A DNA stretch of 64,000 nt from Bacteroidota bacterium (GCA_013298715.1 JAAFIQ010000010.1:62001-126000), one strand, 5' to 3'; shown: positions 52,027-61,296, counted from the stretch's first letter. The notes: generated by a model from the letters alone, not told the origin. Numbers and translations: made by a program.

Positions 52027-53628
52027 CTAATTCCCAAACGTTGGAAATTTCTTACTCACTACAACACCCTCTGCACTATTTGACAAGGTTGCTAAATAAA
52101 CGCCTTTTGCTAGTAAGGGTTTTAAGTTTACTGAATTAAATCCTTCGGTAAAATTAAAATCGTTTTTAAATACGATTCTACCTGCAGCATCTGCAATGGC
52201 TAAGGAGTAATTTTTTAATTTATCGCTATTACCAACAATTGTGATACCTACCTCATCATTAAAATATAATTTTGGCACACTTTTTTTAATATCGCAATCA
52301 GCATTCACCGTTTCTATTTTTGAAAGCCGGGCGCTGTAATCCTTATCTACAATTCTTAATTTAAAATAGTTACCAAAACTTTTTTTGTCATTTACTATAT
52401 ATGAATAACTCGTGTTGGCTGTTCTATCTCCTCTGGCTATTTCAGAGCCAATTTTTGAAAAATTAATTCCATCAACACTATTTAGTATTTCGTAATGGCT
52501 ACAATTAATTTCACTTGCTGTAACCCAATTTAATTTTACTTTATTTTCTTCGAAACAATTCGCTTTAAAGTCTAGTAATTCAACAGGTAATGGAACTAAC
52601 TTTGAAGTTAAAACCCAAGGACAAAATGTAGCAATGCCACTTGCTAAAACGCTTCCTACGCCAGCAGTTACACCAACATTAGATCCAAAGCTAGCATTGT
52701 CTAGCACCCAACCCGCACCATCCCAAAACTGCGCACCAATGTTGCCGGTTGGGGCGTTTGTAATGGTATTTTCGCTACCTAAATAAGAGAATGTAATATC
52801 AGCGGTAACAGGATGGCTGTTTGTTATATCCCACCACCTATCTATAACAGAGCCTGCAGCACAAACATTACCTGTAGTTAAATTATTAGGGCAAAACATT
52901 TGGCTAACAGCTCCAACATTGCTTGCTCCTGCCCAAGGTTGGTTATCGTTAGCGGCAGTAGCACGCGTTGAAACATCGATAAAACCCGCAGCATTTGCCA
53001 TAGCCGCTGTTGCATTAAAAGTAAAAGGTATTTGTGTTCCTGCTAATACACCAAAAGGATAAATGTGGGCTCCACCAGTTGTGCGCATGTACCAACGCAC
53101 AATGCTGTTGTTAACTGCTGCATTAGTTTCGCTAATAATGTAGCCACCGCTTTGTGTAATGGCTGTAGTTAAAGGGTTTGTAATATCTAATCGGTTATTA
53201 TTTAAATTTAATGGACGAGTGCCTAAACTCAACACACCAGTAAAAGTTGCGGCTTGACCACCAACAGTAGTGCCATTTACAGCTAATTGTTTGGTGTTTG
53301 TTCCTGTTAAAGAAAGGTTATGAAAAGCAGATGCGTTTGTACCTCCAATAGTTTGTGCCGCACCAGCTAACATAACACCACCACCATCGGCAGTAAAGGC
53401 ATTGTTGCCTGCATTATTTGTCCAATTACCTAGCAAGGTAATGCTTGAGCTGGCAGATGGAGTAATAAATCCATTTGCCGTACTTGAATAATTTCCTGTA
53501 GCACCATCAATATATATTTGCGACGCGCCAGTAAAAACAATGCGTGCGCCGTTGTTTATAAGACCTTGAGAGTAAGAAAACTCCGTTATGGAAACAATTA
53601 AAAAGAATATTTTAAAAAACTTGTTCAT
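52027..53628 (-). CDS. Secreted surface protein, autotransporter-like, with T9SS-type C-terminus
   Basis: 533 residues. Signal peptide (FFLIVSITEFSYSQ), then a beta-rich low-complexity region (IVFTGASQIYIDGATG, SSITLLGNWTNNAGNN, QTIGGTNASAFHNLSLTGTNTK, rich in Asn, Thr and Gly, as in Bacteroidota surface proteins), a Gly/Asn middle, and then VELLDFKANCFEENKVKLNWVTASEINCSHYEI, the linker module widespread ahead of T9SS domains. The last 80 residues end in GVYLATLSNSAEGVVVSKKFPTFGN and likely form a T9SS type A sorting domain. No enzymatic function seen. Confidence 0.75.
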   Translation of the reverse strand: MNKFFKIFFLIVSITEFSYSQGLINNGARIVFTGASQIYIDGATGNYSSTANGFITPSASSSITLLGNWTNNAGNNAFTADGGGVMLAGAAQTIGGTNASAFHNLSLTGTNTKQLAVNGTTVGGQAATFTGVLSLGTRPLNLNNNRLDITNPLTTAITQSGGYIISETNAAVNNSIVRWYMRTTGGAHIYPFGVLAGTQIPFTFNATAAMANAAGFIDVSTRATAANDNQPWAGASNVGAVSQMFCPNNLTTGNVCAAGSVIDRWWDITNSHPVTADITFSYLGSENTITNAPTGNIGAQFWDGAGWVLDNASFGSNVGVTAGVGSVLASGIATFCPWVLTSKLVPLPVELLDFKANCFEENKVKLNWVTASEINCSHYEILNSVDGINFSKIGSEIARGDRTANTSYSYIVNDKKSFGNYFKLRIVDKDYSARLSKIETVNADCDIKKSVPKLYFNDEVGITIVGNSDKLKNYSLAIADAAGRIVFKNDFNFTEGFNSVNLKPLLAKGVYLATLSNSAEGVVVSKKFPTFGN

Positions 53629-53797
53629 GTGATAAATTATTTTTCTATTTTAAATTAAAATTCTACTACTCTTTTGTACGGACGAATATAAATTAGCTCT
53701 CTTTTTATTTTGTGGATACTTTTTTAATTCTTGAGTTAACAAATACTAAAGCAAAATCTTTTTAAATTTCAGTTTTGTATATTTTAAATTAAATAGT

Positions 53798-54937
53798 TTA
53801 TTTTTTCTTTAATTCATTTATTTCTTTTTCTAACGCTTCAATTTTTTCTTGTTGGGCCTTCATACCTTCAATTAGTAAAGGAATAATGTTTGTATAACTT
53901 AAAGTTTTTAATTGATACGTTTTTAATTCTGTTTGTTGATTTGAATCTGCTTTTTTATTTTGATTGCCATAAATTAAAGATTCTCGAACAATTTCAGGCA
54001 TAACTTGTTCAACCTCTTGTGCAATAAATCCATATTGTTTATTGTCTGGTAAATTTATATCGTTATATTTTTCGGTATCAAAATAGTATTCAACTCCCCT
54101 TAAATTTTTAATTTTTGAAATTGGATCACTTATTCTTACGATGTCTTTTTTTAATCGGCCATCAGATACATTTTGCCAAGCGGTTACCCCTCCCGCCCAG
54201 TTATTAGAGTATAATCCCCATCCACCAGTAGAACCTGTTGGGTTTTGATTAGCAGCAAAAACACCAGTTTGGCCCGAACCGTTACAAACACCTTGAACAC
54301 CAACTCCACCAGTACCAGCAGTTTGAATGGAAAGCCCCATTAAAGCAGCCGCTTGAAAAGCATTTGCGTTGTAATTGGTTACACTTAATACTACTCTACT
54401 ACCATTCACCGTACTAGTATGTTGCCATCTTGCCAAAGCGTCTCCCGTTAAAGCATTATCCCACATTGTTTGAAAAGTGGAGATAAGTGTGGTTGGTGTA
54501 AAATGTAGCCAAGTTGAAGGAGCCGTGTTATAGAATCCAAATCGACCAGTGCTTGTTAATCGCATCCATTCTGTATTATTTGAAAAATGACGCACATCTT
54601 GAGCCGTAGTGCTTCCAAAAATACCAGCAGTTGTTAATGCATTTCCTGTTATTTGCCAACCTGTATTACTGCCAAGCATCTCTACCCAAACCGTACCATT
54701 AAAGTACCAATGTGTGTTTGTAGAGGTATCATAAACTTTTAAACCAGTTGCTGGTGCAGCTATAGCCGTTCTTTGAGCGCTTGTCATTCTTGGAATTAAC
54801 AAACCGCTTGTTGTAGATGAAATATCTAACATAGCACTTGCCGCAGGAGCTGCGCCAGTAGCGTTAATGGCTACGTTTTGCGCGTTTGCAATGCTTGCAA
54901 GAGAAAAAATTGCTAATATGAATATTTGGTTTTTCAT
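53798..54937 (-). CDS. Secreted protein with C-terminal S74 intramolecular chaperone domain
   Basis: 379 residues. Signal peptide MKNQIFILAIFSLASIANAQ, a 100-residue repeat region shared with the next gene (GAAPAASAMLDIS, TSGLLIPRMTSAQRTAIAAPATGLKVYDTS), a beta-rich middle, and the S74 domain: SDGRLKKDIVRISDPISKIKNLRGVEYYFD, KQYGFIAQEVEQVMPEIV. S74 domains fold trimeric beta-helical proteins and cleave themselves off. They are known from phage tail fibres, but here the signal peptide and neighbours argue for a bacterial surface protein. Its 5' end overlaps the next gene by 4 bp (ATGA), so the genes are translationally coupled. Confidence 0.88.
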   Translation of the reverse strand: MKNQIFILAIFSLASIANAQNVAINATGAAPAASAMLDISSTTSGLLIPRMTSAQRTAIAAPATGLKVYDTSTNTHWYFNGTVWVEMLGSNTGWQITGNALTTAGIFGSTTAQDVRHFSNNTEWMRLTSTGRFGFYNTAPSTWLHFTPTTLISTFQTMWDNALTGDALARWQHTSTVNGSRVVLSVTNYNANAFQAAALMGLSIQTAGTGGVGVQGVCNGSGQTGVFAANQNPTGSTGGWGLYSNNWAGGVTAWQNVSDGRLKKDIVRISDPISKIKNLRGVEYYFDTEKYNDINLPDNKQYGFIAQEVEQVMPEIVRESLIYGNQNKKADSNQQTELKTYQLKTLSYTNIIPLLIEGMKAQQEKIEALEKEINELKKK

Positions 54938-56394
54938 TTCGATTTTTCAGGTTTGGTTTCATCTAGTTGCTTTTTGGTTAATTCCAATTGAGCGGCTTCT
55001 TTTTGTAAAGTTTCGTAATAAATAAATCCTTCGGGCATTGGTGTTTGCTTCCAATTCTTTTTTTGTTCTAATTGGAACTTCACATTTTCTTCGTAATTAA
55101 TGGGGGGAGGCGTTGCGTACTGTGCATATTTACGTGTATCGCCAGGCCCCCACACAGGGTCGTTTCCAAATCGATGATCTTGAAAATGTATGCGTTTTGC
55201 CATAACACGATATGAAAACTCGGCATTGGAGTTGCCACTATTGCGCTCCTTTACTTTAAAATTAGTTTTACCTTTTACAACATATACCTCTTGGCTTTCG
55301 CCTTCCATTTGCACAAATACGTGCATGGGGTGTTTCTCGTCAATGACCACTGTTTCTAAAAATAAAGGATCTAAATCAATGGTAACCTCGCCATTTTTTA
55401 ATTGACCGCTGCCAATATCTTCGAACCAAACTTCGGGCGATTCGGTAGTATATAATAATTGATTACCTTTTGTAGTAGGTACAGAGCCTGATTTTGTTCC
55501 ATTAGCGATAACGTGATTGCCATTAAAATAACCACTGTAATTGGCATTATTAGCACGCCAACCTACCACCGCTACATCATTATTTCCAGCCATGATACCG
55601 CCACCAAAGCCAATACCATGTACGCCAATACCAAATGCCGTGCCTGCGTATTGTCCTAAAACACCCATGCGTTGGTTTCCTGAAGCTATGCTATTCTGTC
55701 CACTTACACCAACTCCAGCGGCATTTGCCGCCGCTTGCGAACAAACGCCAACAACACCAGCTCGTGTATTACTGGTATTAGTTCCATTATAATTACCTAG
55801 CACTCCTGCGCCTGCACCGCTCCCACCGTAAACACCTTGTACCGCCGAAAAAGCCGTTGTACTAGCCGCCAAAATTTCGCCCCAAGTACCACTTCCATTT
55901 TGACCAGAATATCCATTAATACCAAAAGAAAGTACTGCATTGGTAACCGCACTAATCATATCTCCGGCATAAGGCGATGCGGCTGCACCAGCCACCATCT
56001 CACCATCAGTTGGATTTAATCGAAAACGCTCTACGTTATTACAAAAAAAACGAACGGCTTGCGCATTAGTAGAACCCATAAAATTAGCAGCAGCAATGGC
56101 ATTGCCATTTAAGCGCCAACCATTGGTAGAACTTAGTTCTTCTACCCATACAGTGCCATCGTAGTACCAAAATGTTCCAGTTGTAGTATCATAAACTTTT
56201 AAGCCTGTAGCTGGTGCAGCAATAGCCGTTCTTTGAGCACTTGTCATCCGAGGAACTAATAAACCGCTGGTTGTTGAGGCAATATCCAACATTGCACTTG
56301 CCGCAGGTGCAGCTCCTGTTCCGTTGATGGCTACATTTTGCGCTGATACGCTAAACGCAAAAGCAAAGATGGATAGTAATATAATATTTTTCAT
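54934..56394 (-). CDS. Secreted surface protein paralogous to the S74 protein
   Basis: 486 residues. Signal peptide (IILLSIFAFAFSVSAQ), then the same N-terminal module as its downstream neighbour (NVAINGTGAAPAASAMLDI, TSGLLVPRMTSAQRTAIAA, YDGTVWVE), a Gly/Asn/Ala-rich middle (GVYGGSGAGAGVLGNYNGTNTSNTRAG, likely beta-helical) and a C-terminal region that lacks S74 but has an ordered domain (EVWFEDIGSGQLKNGEVTIDLDPLFLETVVIDEKHPMHVFVQ). Its last bases overlap the neighbour's start. It may be a trimeric partner or co-fibre of that protein. Confidence 0.75.
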   Translation of the reverse strand: MKNIILLSIFAFAFSVSAQNVAINGTGAAPAASAMLDIASTTSGLLVPRMTSAQRTAIAAPATGLKVYDTTTGTFWYYDGTVWVEELSSTNGWRLNGNAIAAANFMGSTNAQAVRFFCNNVERFRLNPTDGEMVAGAAASPYAGDMISAVTNAVLSFGINGYSGQNGSGTWGEILAASTTAFSAVQGVYGGSGAGAGVLGNYNGTNTSNTRAGVVGVCSQAAANAAGVGVSGQNSIASGNQRMGVLGQYAGTAFGIGVHGIGFGGGIMAGNNDVAVVGWRANNANYSGYFNGNHVIANGTKSGSVPTTKGNQLLYTTESPEVWFEDIGSGQLKNGEVTIDLDPLFLETVVIDEKHPMHVFVQMEGESQEVYVVKGKTNFKVKERNSGNSNAEFSYRVMAKRIHFQDHRFGNDPVWGPGDTRKYAQYATPPPINYEENVKFQLEQKKNWKQTPMPEGFIYYETLQKEAAQLELTKKQLDETKPEKSK

Positions 56395-56502
56395 TGTTAC
56401 TTGAATTGAATTATAAAATTAAAGTATTTTTTTAGATAATTGCAAATTCTTACTCGACAAATTGTTGTTTTCACTCAATAAAATCTATAATTTAGCTCGT
56501 TA

Positions 56503-57582
56503 ATGTTTGATTTTAACAAATATGAGTTTCCTGAAAGGTTTTTAATAACTGATTTAGATGGTATTACAAAAGGCTTTGAGTTGAATAAAGTAGTTGGGAT
56601 TAAGCCAAACGCTAATTTGTTTTGTGCTATTCCTTATCAAAATTATTTTAAAAAAAAGATTGATATAAGTTATTTTGAATTGCTTAATGAAGAAGAAATT
56701 AGTTTTAATTCAGAAACTGTTTTGTTGCCTGAAATAAAATTTGTTTTAAAAACAACAAAACAAAATTACATTGAAAAAGTTATTGCCTTAAAAAATGAAA
56801 TTAAGTTAGGCAATATATACGAAATTAATTATTGCATTGAATTTTTTGCTGAGGTAAAAAACTTAAATTTTTTACAAGTGTTTAAAAACCTTTGTAACAT
56901 TAGTAAAGCACCCTATTGCCAACTTTTTAAAATTAACGATGAGGTTGTAATTAGTGCAAGTCCGGAATTGTTTTTGAAACGAGAAGGAAATAAGTTATTT
57001 ACCAAACCTATTAAAGGAACAATTAAACGCTCTAAAGATATAGTTGAAGATGCTAATTTAAAAAATCTACTTTTTAATAACGTAAAAGACAGAACAGAAA
57101 ATGTAATGGCGGTAGATGTTGCGAGAAACGACTTGTCTGTAATAGCAAAACGAGGAACAGTTGAAGTGAATGAATTATATAAGATTGAAAGTTTTGAAAA
57201 TGTGCACCAAATGGTAAGCACCGTGGGTTGTGAGCTAAAGGATGGAATTACGTTTGAAGAAATTATTGCTGCCACCTTTCCTATGGCAAGTATGACGGGT
57301 GCTCCAAAAATTAGTGCCATGAATTTAATTGATGAATATGAAGATTTTGAAAGAAATAATTATTCAGCTACGGCAGGAATTATAGCGGCAAATGGTGATT
57401 TTGAATTACCTGTTTTAATTAGAAGTATTTTTTATAATACAAAAACCAACTTAGTAAGTATTTGTGTTGGTGGCGCAATAACACGTTTAAGTAATCCTGA
57501 AGAGGAGTGGGAGGAATGCATTTTGAAAGCGAAAAACATGTTGTTAGCAATTAATGGGCGAATAGATTGGGCTAAAACATAA
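56503..57582 (+). CDS. pabB: Aminodeoxychorismate synthase component I (PabB)
   Basis: 359 residues of the chorismate-binding family. VRNDLSVIAKRGTVEV-type and FPMASMTGAPKISAMNLIDEYEDFERNNYSATAGI are the conserved C-terminal motifs; SASPELFLKREGNKLFTKPIKGTIKR binds chorismate. It makes 4-amino-4-deoxychorismate for p-aminobenzoate and folate, with a PabA amidotransferase encoded elsewhere. The SMTGAPK motif and short N-terminus favour PabB over TrpE. Convergent with nothing; upstream neighbour is divergent (54934-56394). Confidence 0.88.
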   Translation: MFDFNKYEFPERFLITDLDGITKGFELNKVVGIKPNANLFCAIPYQNYFKKKIDISYFELLNEEEISFNSETVLLPEIKFVLKTTKQNYIEKVIALKNEIKLGNIYEINYCIEFFAEVKNLNFLQVFKNLCNISKAPYCQLFKINDEVVISASPELFLKREGNKLFTKPIKGTIKRSKDIVEDANLKNLLFNNVKDRTENVMAVDVARNDLSVIAKRGTVEVNELYKIESFENVHQMVSTVGCELKDGITFEEIIAATFPMASMTGAPKISAMNLIDEYEDFERNNYSATAGIIAANGDFELPVLIRSIFYNTKTNLVSICVGGAITRLSNPEEEWEECILKAKNMLLAINGRIDWAKT

Positions 57583-57641
57583 TTCATCCCCGTATTAAGA
57601 CAGCTAGTTTGTTGATGCAATCAACTTCTACTATCTAAATA
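57583..57641. other. Short spacer after pabB
   Basis: A 59-bp spacer that leads into the MITE copy. No hairpin with a T-run seen. Confidence 0.3.
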
Positions 57642-57792
57642 GGGTTCACTCAAAAACGCAAATATGCCAATTGACAAGAGATTGGAGGGTTAAATCTCTT
57701 TTTAAGCGCAAGCCTTTTTGGACTTTTTAAGGAAAATCCTTACAGATAAAACTTAGTTTCCTTTGCAATTTTTATACATTTTGAGTGAACCC
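57642..57792. mobile_element. MITE copy 2, 151 bp
   Basis: GGGTTCACTCAAAAACGCAA start and TTTTGAGTGAACCC end, inverse of each other; first 60 bp nearly identical to copy 1 at 31343-31589. It lies between the pabB and phaC genes. The flanks show TAAATA directly repeated (57636-57641 and 57793-57798). It lacks the internal palindrome of copy 1 and encodes nothing. Confidence 0.85.
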
Positions 57793-57798
57793 TAAATA

Positions 57799-58101
57799 CA
57801 GTTTAAATAAAAATTAATTCTCGCATACCTTGCTCAATGCGGCGACAAGCAAGCACGCATGATTCGTCATAGTCGAACATGCATAAAGGAACAACAACGT
57901 TTTAGGAATTATGACAAGTCTTTGAACGAATTTAGTAGGTTTTGTAAAGTTTACCCTTTGTGCACATTATTTTCAATCTATTATACCTTACTGCGTTTGA
58001 CTCAATAAGTTCTTTCAAAGGAGGAAAAACTTAATTTTGATAGTAAGATTCACATAGAAGATTCTTAATAGTTGAATTAAAGCTGAATGTTGTTTTTACT
58101 T
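57799..58101. other. Non-coding gap before phaC
   Basis: About 300 bp without a convincing gene. An open frame of about 68 codons runs on the plus strand (encoding AYLAQCGDKQARMIRHSRT) but has no known start, no homology that I recognise and no codon bias, so it is treated as chance or as a transposon remnant. Confidence 0.35.
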
Positions 58102-59148
58102 CTAATCTCTTTTCTTTAACCACTGTGTTACAGCAGGAGCTAATTCTTTTTGAGATTTTCCTCCAACAAAAACACCAATGTGGCCGCCTTTAAAGCTATA
58201 CAACTCCTTATCTGAACTGCCAACATGGTCGTTTAATGGAATGGTTGCTGCTGGTGGAACCAAATGATCTTCGGTAGCATAAATGTTTAATAAGTTTGCT
58301 GTAAGGTTTTTTAAATTTACTTTTTTACCACCAACTTCTAACTCACCTTTTACTAATTTGTTTTGCTGATACAATTCTTTCATAAACTGTCTGAAACACT
58401 CACCTGCTTGATCAGGGCTTTCAGCAATCCATTTTTCCATGCGTAAAAAATTCATCAACTTATCTTTGTCTTCAAGGCTTGCTGTAAGTGTTTGTTGCTT
58501 TTGAACTTTCATCATTGGTTTTAGCATATCAAAACCTTGATTTAAAAATTCGCCAGGAACCAAGCCATGATTGGCTTCTACCAATTTATCAAAATCCATG
58601 TCTTTACTCCACTTGAATAATAGTCCGTCGTTCGTACTAAAATCGATAGGTGTAACGTGTGTTACTAAATTTTTTATTTTGTTTGGATAAAGCGAAGAAT
58701 AAATTACGCTTAATGTACCGCCTTGACAAATACTTAAAATATTTATTTTTTCAACTTTATTTTTTTTGCGAATAAAATCAACACAATTATTTATGTAACC
58801 GTTTACATAATCATCCATACTTAAATACCTATCGCTTTTGCCCGGAAAGCCCCAATCTATAAGGTAAATATCAAGCCCGGCATTTAATAAATTTTTTATA
58901 TAACTGCGGTCTGGCTGAATATCCAGCATTTTATAAGTGTTTACCAAGGCGTAAACAATTAGAACTGGCGTTTTATAGGTAGCATCTGTATCGCGGTTGT
59001 AACGATAAAGTTTTAATTTATCCTCTGCGTAAACTTCTGTTTTTGGTGATGTTGCAATATCAACATCTTGCACTTGTTTTAAAGTTTCGTAACTTTTAAT
59101 TAGTTTTTGGCTCATATGGGCCATTTCTTTAAACGCGTTTACTTCCAT
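58102..59148 (-). CDS. phaC: Class III poly-hydroxyalkanoate synthase catalytic subunit PhaC
   Basis: 348 residues. Polymerises hydroxyacyl-CoA to polyhydroxyalkanoate at the granule surface. The active site is complete: Cys141 in SICQGG (lipase-like box), Asp294 in IYATEDHLVPP and His323 in KGGHIGVFVGG, each exactly eight residues below the positions recalled for the Allochromatium vinosum class III enzyme. Class III enzymes need a PhaE subunit; none is visible nearby, so PhaE is either elsewhere or the class is atypical. The GTF domain with DWGFPGKSDRYLSMDDYVNGYI is typical. No phaA or phaB in the window. Confidence 0.9.
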   Translation of the reverse strand: MEVNAFKEMAHMSQKLIKSYETLKQVQDVDIATSPKTEVYAEDKLKLYRYNRDTDATYKTPVLIVYALVNTYKMLDIQPDRSYIKNLLNAGLDIYLIDWGFPGKSDRYLSMDDYVNGYINNCVDFIRKKNKVEKINILSICQGGTLSVIYSSLYPNKIKNLVTHVTPIDFSTNDGLLFKWSKDMDFDKLVEANHGLVPGEFLNQGFDMLKPMMKVQKQQTLTASLEDKDKLMNFLRMEKWIAESPDQAGECFRQFMKELYQQNKLVKGELEVGGKKVNLKNLTANLLNIYATEDHLVPPAATIPLNDHVGSSDKELYSFKGGHIGVFVGGKSQKELAPAVTQWLKKRD

Positions 59149-59250
59149 GATAATTTATTTTTATATTTAAATGTAGTGTTTTTTTCTTTTGTAAATTTTG
59201 TTGGAATTGGTTTTGTAGAAGTTAGTTTTAAGATTCTGTGTTTTTTAATA

Positions 59251-59275
59251 AAAAAACCGCTTAAAGCGGTTTAGT
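59251..59275 (-). terminator. Terminator after the DUF2795 gene
   Basis: AAACCGCTT-A-AAGCGGTTT (59254-59272) with an A-run on the left that becomes a T-run on the minus strand, 13-16 bp after the DUF2795 stop codon. Confidence 0.8.
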
Positions 59276-59287
59276 ATTTTTATTGTT

Positions 59288-59509
59288 TTAAAATTCATCT
59301 TCATTAAAAAAGAAATCGTCCTTGGTTGGGTAGTCTGGCCAAATTTCTTCTATGGTTTCGTAGCTCTCGCCCTCGTCTTCCATCTCCTGAAGGTTTTCAA
59401 TAACTTCCATAGGCGCTCCACTACGCATTGCAAAATCAATTAATTCGTCTTTTGTGGCAGGCCAAGGTGCATCTTCTAACCAACTTGCTAACTCTAATGT
59501 CCAATACAT
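59288..59509 (-). CDS. DUF2795 small acidic protein
   Basis: 73 residues, strongly acidic, of the DUF2795 family (MYWTLELASWLEDAPWPATKDELIDFAMRSGAPMEVIENLQ ... IWPDYPTKDDFFFNEDEF). The family is widely conserved in Bacteroidota with unknown function. Single gene with its own terminator, between phaC (same strand, separate) and the pseudouridine synthase. Confidence 0.85.
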   Translation of the reverse strand: MYWTLELASWLEDAPWPATKDELIDFAMRSGAPMEVIENLQEMEDEGESYETIEEIWPDYPTKDDFFFNEDEF

Positions 59510-59697
59510 AAATAGGTTTTAAATTTGTTGCAAAAGAAAATATTTTTTTTGTATTATGAAAGAAAAACTTTCGATTTTTTAATAAATTAATATGGATTTA
59601 TAAGACACTGTTTGTTAGGCAGTTGCAGAAGGCCATAGGAACAATAATTGTAACCGTTAATATACTAGCAAGTAAACTCAAAAAGTTTAAAATTTAC

Positions 59698-61296
59698 TTA
59701 GCCGCCAATCATTTGCAAAAAAGAAATTTCTTTACCGGTTAAAAAGCGGTGTTTGCCACGTGGTAAATCTTTTTTAGTGAGGCCTGCAAAAGTTACTCTA
59801 TCTAATTTTAATACATCATAACCCAAATGCTCAAAAATACGGCGTACAATGCGGTTTCTGCCGCTATGCACTTCTATACCAATTTCTTTTTTCCCTTCGC
59901 CCACGTAAGCTAAATCATCTGCTTTAATTAAACCATCTTCTAATTCAATACCTTCTTTGATAGCGTTAAAGTCTTCTGTTTTTAATCCTTTATTTAAACT
60001 AACGTGGTATACTTTTTTAATGTTATTTTTTGGATGGGTTAATTTTGTTGCCAAGTTGCCATCGTTGGTAAATAATAGCAAACCTGTTGTATTTCTATCC
60101 AATCTGCCAACTGGGTAAATACGTTCTTTACAAGCTGTTGCAATCAACGACATTACCGTTTTTCGTTCTTGTGGATCATCCATTGTTGTGATGTAATCTT
60201 TTGGCTTGTTTAATAACAAATAAACTTTACGCTCATTTCTAACTTTAGAATCGCCATACGTTACAACATCGCTTGGTTTAATTTTGTAACCCATTTCAGT
60301 AACAGGTACGCCATTAACTTTTACCGAGCCGCTGGCAATCAACACATCTGCATCGCGCCTAGAGGCAATGCCCGAGTTTGATAAATATTTATTTAAACGA
60401 ATTAATCCATCACTGCTTTCTTTTGCTGTTTTTTTGAAGGACGTTTTTTCGTAAGCGCTATTTTTTTTGTGTTGTGTAAATGTTTTCCCACTTTCAAACT
60501 CATCGTAGTTTACGCGTTTTTTTTCATCGCTAAATTCTTTCTTCTTGTATTCTTTTTTCTCAGTTGAATCAAAGGATTTTTTATATTCTCTTTTTTCATC
60601 AGCGCCAAAAGTTCTTCTTGGCTTTTTATCAAATCCAGAATCATCTTTTGTGGCAAAAGGCTTTTTGTAAGGTTTATCAAATGATTTTTCGCCACCTCTT
60701 TTTTCTCCATCAAAACTTTTGCGTGGAAATCTTTTATCCGAATCACCTCTAAAACTTTTTTCTCCTCGTTCTGCAAATGGTTTTTTGTAAGGTTTGTCAA
60801 AGGTTTTCTCTTTGTCTTCTTTATCAAAACTTTTACGAGGGTATTTTTTATCAGAATCGTTGCCAAAACTTTTTTCACCGCGCTCAGTGTATGGCTTTTT
60901 AAATGGCTTGTCAAATGATTTTTCTTTATCTATACCTTCGCCATCAAACTTTTTGCGTGGAAATTTTTTATCTGAATCGCCACGTTTAAAATCTTTGTTT
61001 CCAAAAGGTTTATCTGATTTATTTTTGGTATACGATCTCTCAAACGGTCGTCCATGCGCTTTTTTCTCGCCACGTTCAAATTTATTTTCACTGTATTTTT
61101 TATCAAAACTAGGTTTGCCAGTTGTGCTTCTTAGATCTTTATTTTTAGTGAATGAGCGTTTTGCTTTATACTCATTTTTTTTTGTAGATTCTGAATTGGC
61201 TGTATTTACGCCTTTTACAAAAGGTTTGCTTCTTGATTTTCTGACTGGTCTGTCAGATTTTTGACGGTTATTGTCCGATGAATAATTTTTTGACAT
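59698..61296 (-). CDS. RluB/RsuA-type pseudouridine synthase with repetitive N-terminal extension
   Basis: 532 residues. The C-terminal about 240 residues are a normal synthase: S4 domain (IRLNKYLSNSGIASRRDADVLIASGSVKVNG) and the catalytic GRLDRNTTGLLLFTNDG with the active Asp. It converts uridine to pseudouridine in 23S rRNA. The first about 290 residues are a disordered Lys/Arg/Ser/Asp-rich tail built of imperfect about 30-residue units around KSFDKP-KKPF-ERGEKSF-DSDKK-PRKSFD. Such tails occur in Bacteroidota RluB homologues and probably bind RNA. At DNA level the repeats lie at about 60440-61200. Confidence 0.93.
   Translation of the reverse strand: MSKNYSSDNNRQKSDRPVRKSRSKPFVKGVNTANSESTKKNEYKAKRSFTKNKDLRSTTGKPSFDKKYSENKFERGEKKAHGRPFERSYTKNKSDKPFGNKDFKRGDSDKKFPRKKFDGEGIDKEKSFDKPFKKPYTERGEKSFGNDSDKKYPRKSFDKEDKEKTFDKPYKKPFAERGEKSFRGDSDKRFPRKSFDGEKRGGEKSFDKPYKKPFATKDDSGFDKKPRRTFGADEKREYKKSFDSTEKKEYKKKEFSDEKKRVNYDEFESGKTFTQHKKNSAYEKTSFKKTAKESSDGLIRLNKYLSNSGIASRRDADVLIASGSVKVNGVPVTEMGYKIKPSDVVTYGDSKVRNERKVYLLLNKPKDYITTMDDPQERKTVMSLIATACKERIYPVGRLDRNTTGLLLFTNDGNLATKLTHPKNNIKKVYHVSLNKGLKTEDFNAIKEGIELEDGLIKADDLAYVGEGKKEIGIEVHSGRNRIVRRIFEHLGYDVLKLDRVTFAGLTKKDLPRGKHRFLTGKEISFLQMIGG

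Noticed and set aside
53798-56394. Prophage tail-fibre genes
   Set aside because: S74 domain is shared with phage fibres, but both proteins have signal peptides and no phage structural or lysis genes surround them.
56913-57320. Minus-strand 135-codon frame within pabB
   Set aside because: Antisense to the chorismate-binding core, with no supporting features.
57799-58020. Small gene of about 68 codons between the MITE and phaC
   Set aside because: No credible start, no family, no codon bias; better explained as chance or remnant.
60510-61264. Long frames on both strands opposite or offset to the pseudouridine synthase tail
   Set aside because: They come from the low-complexity repeat, which is open in several frames.
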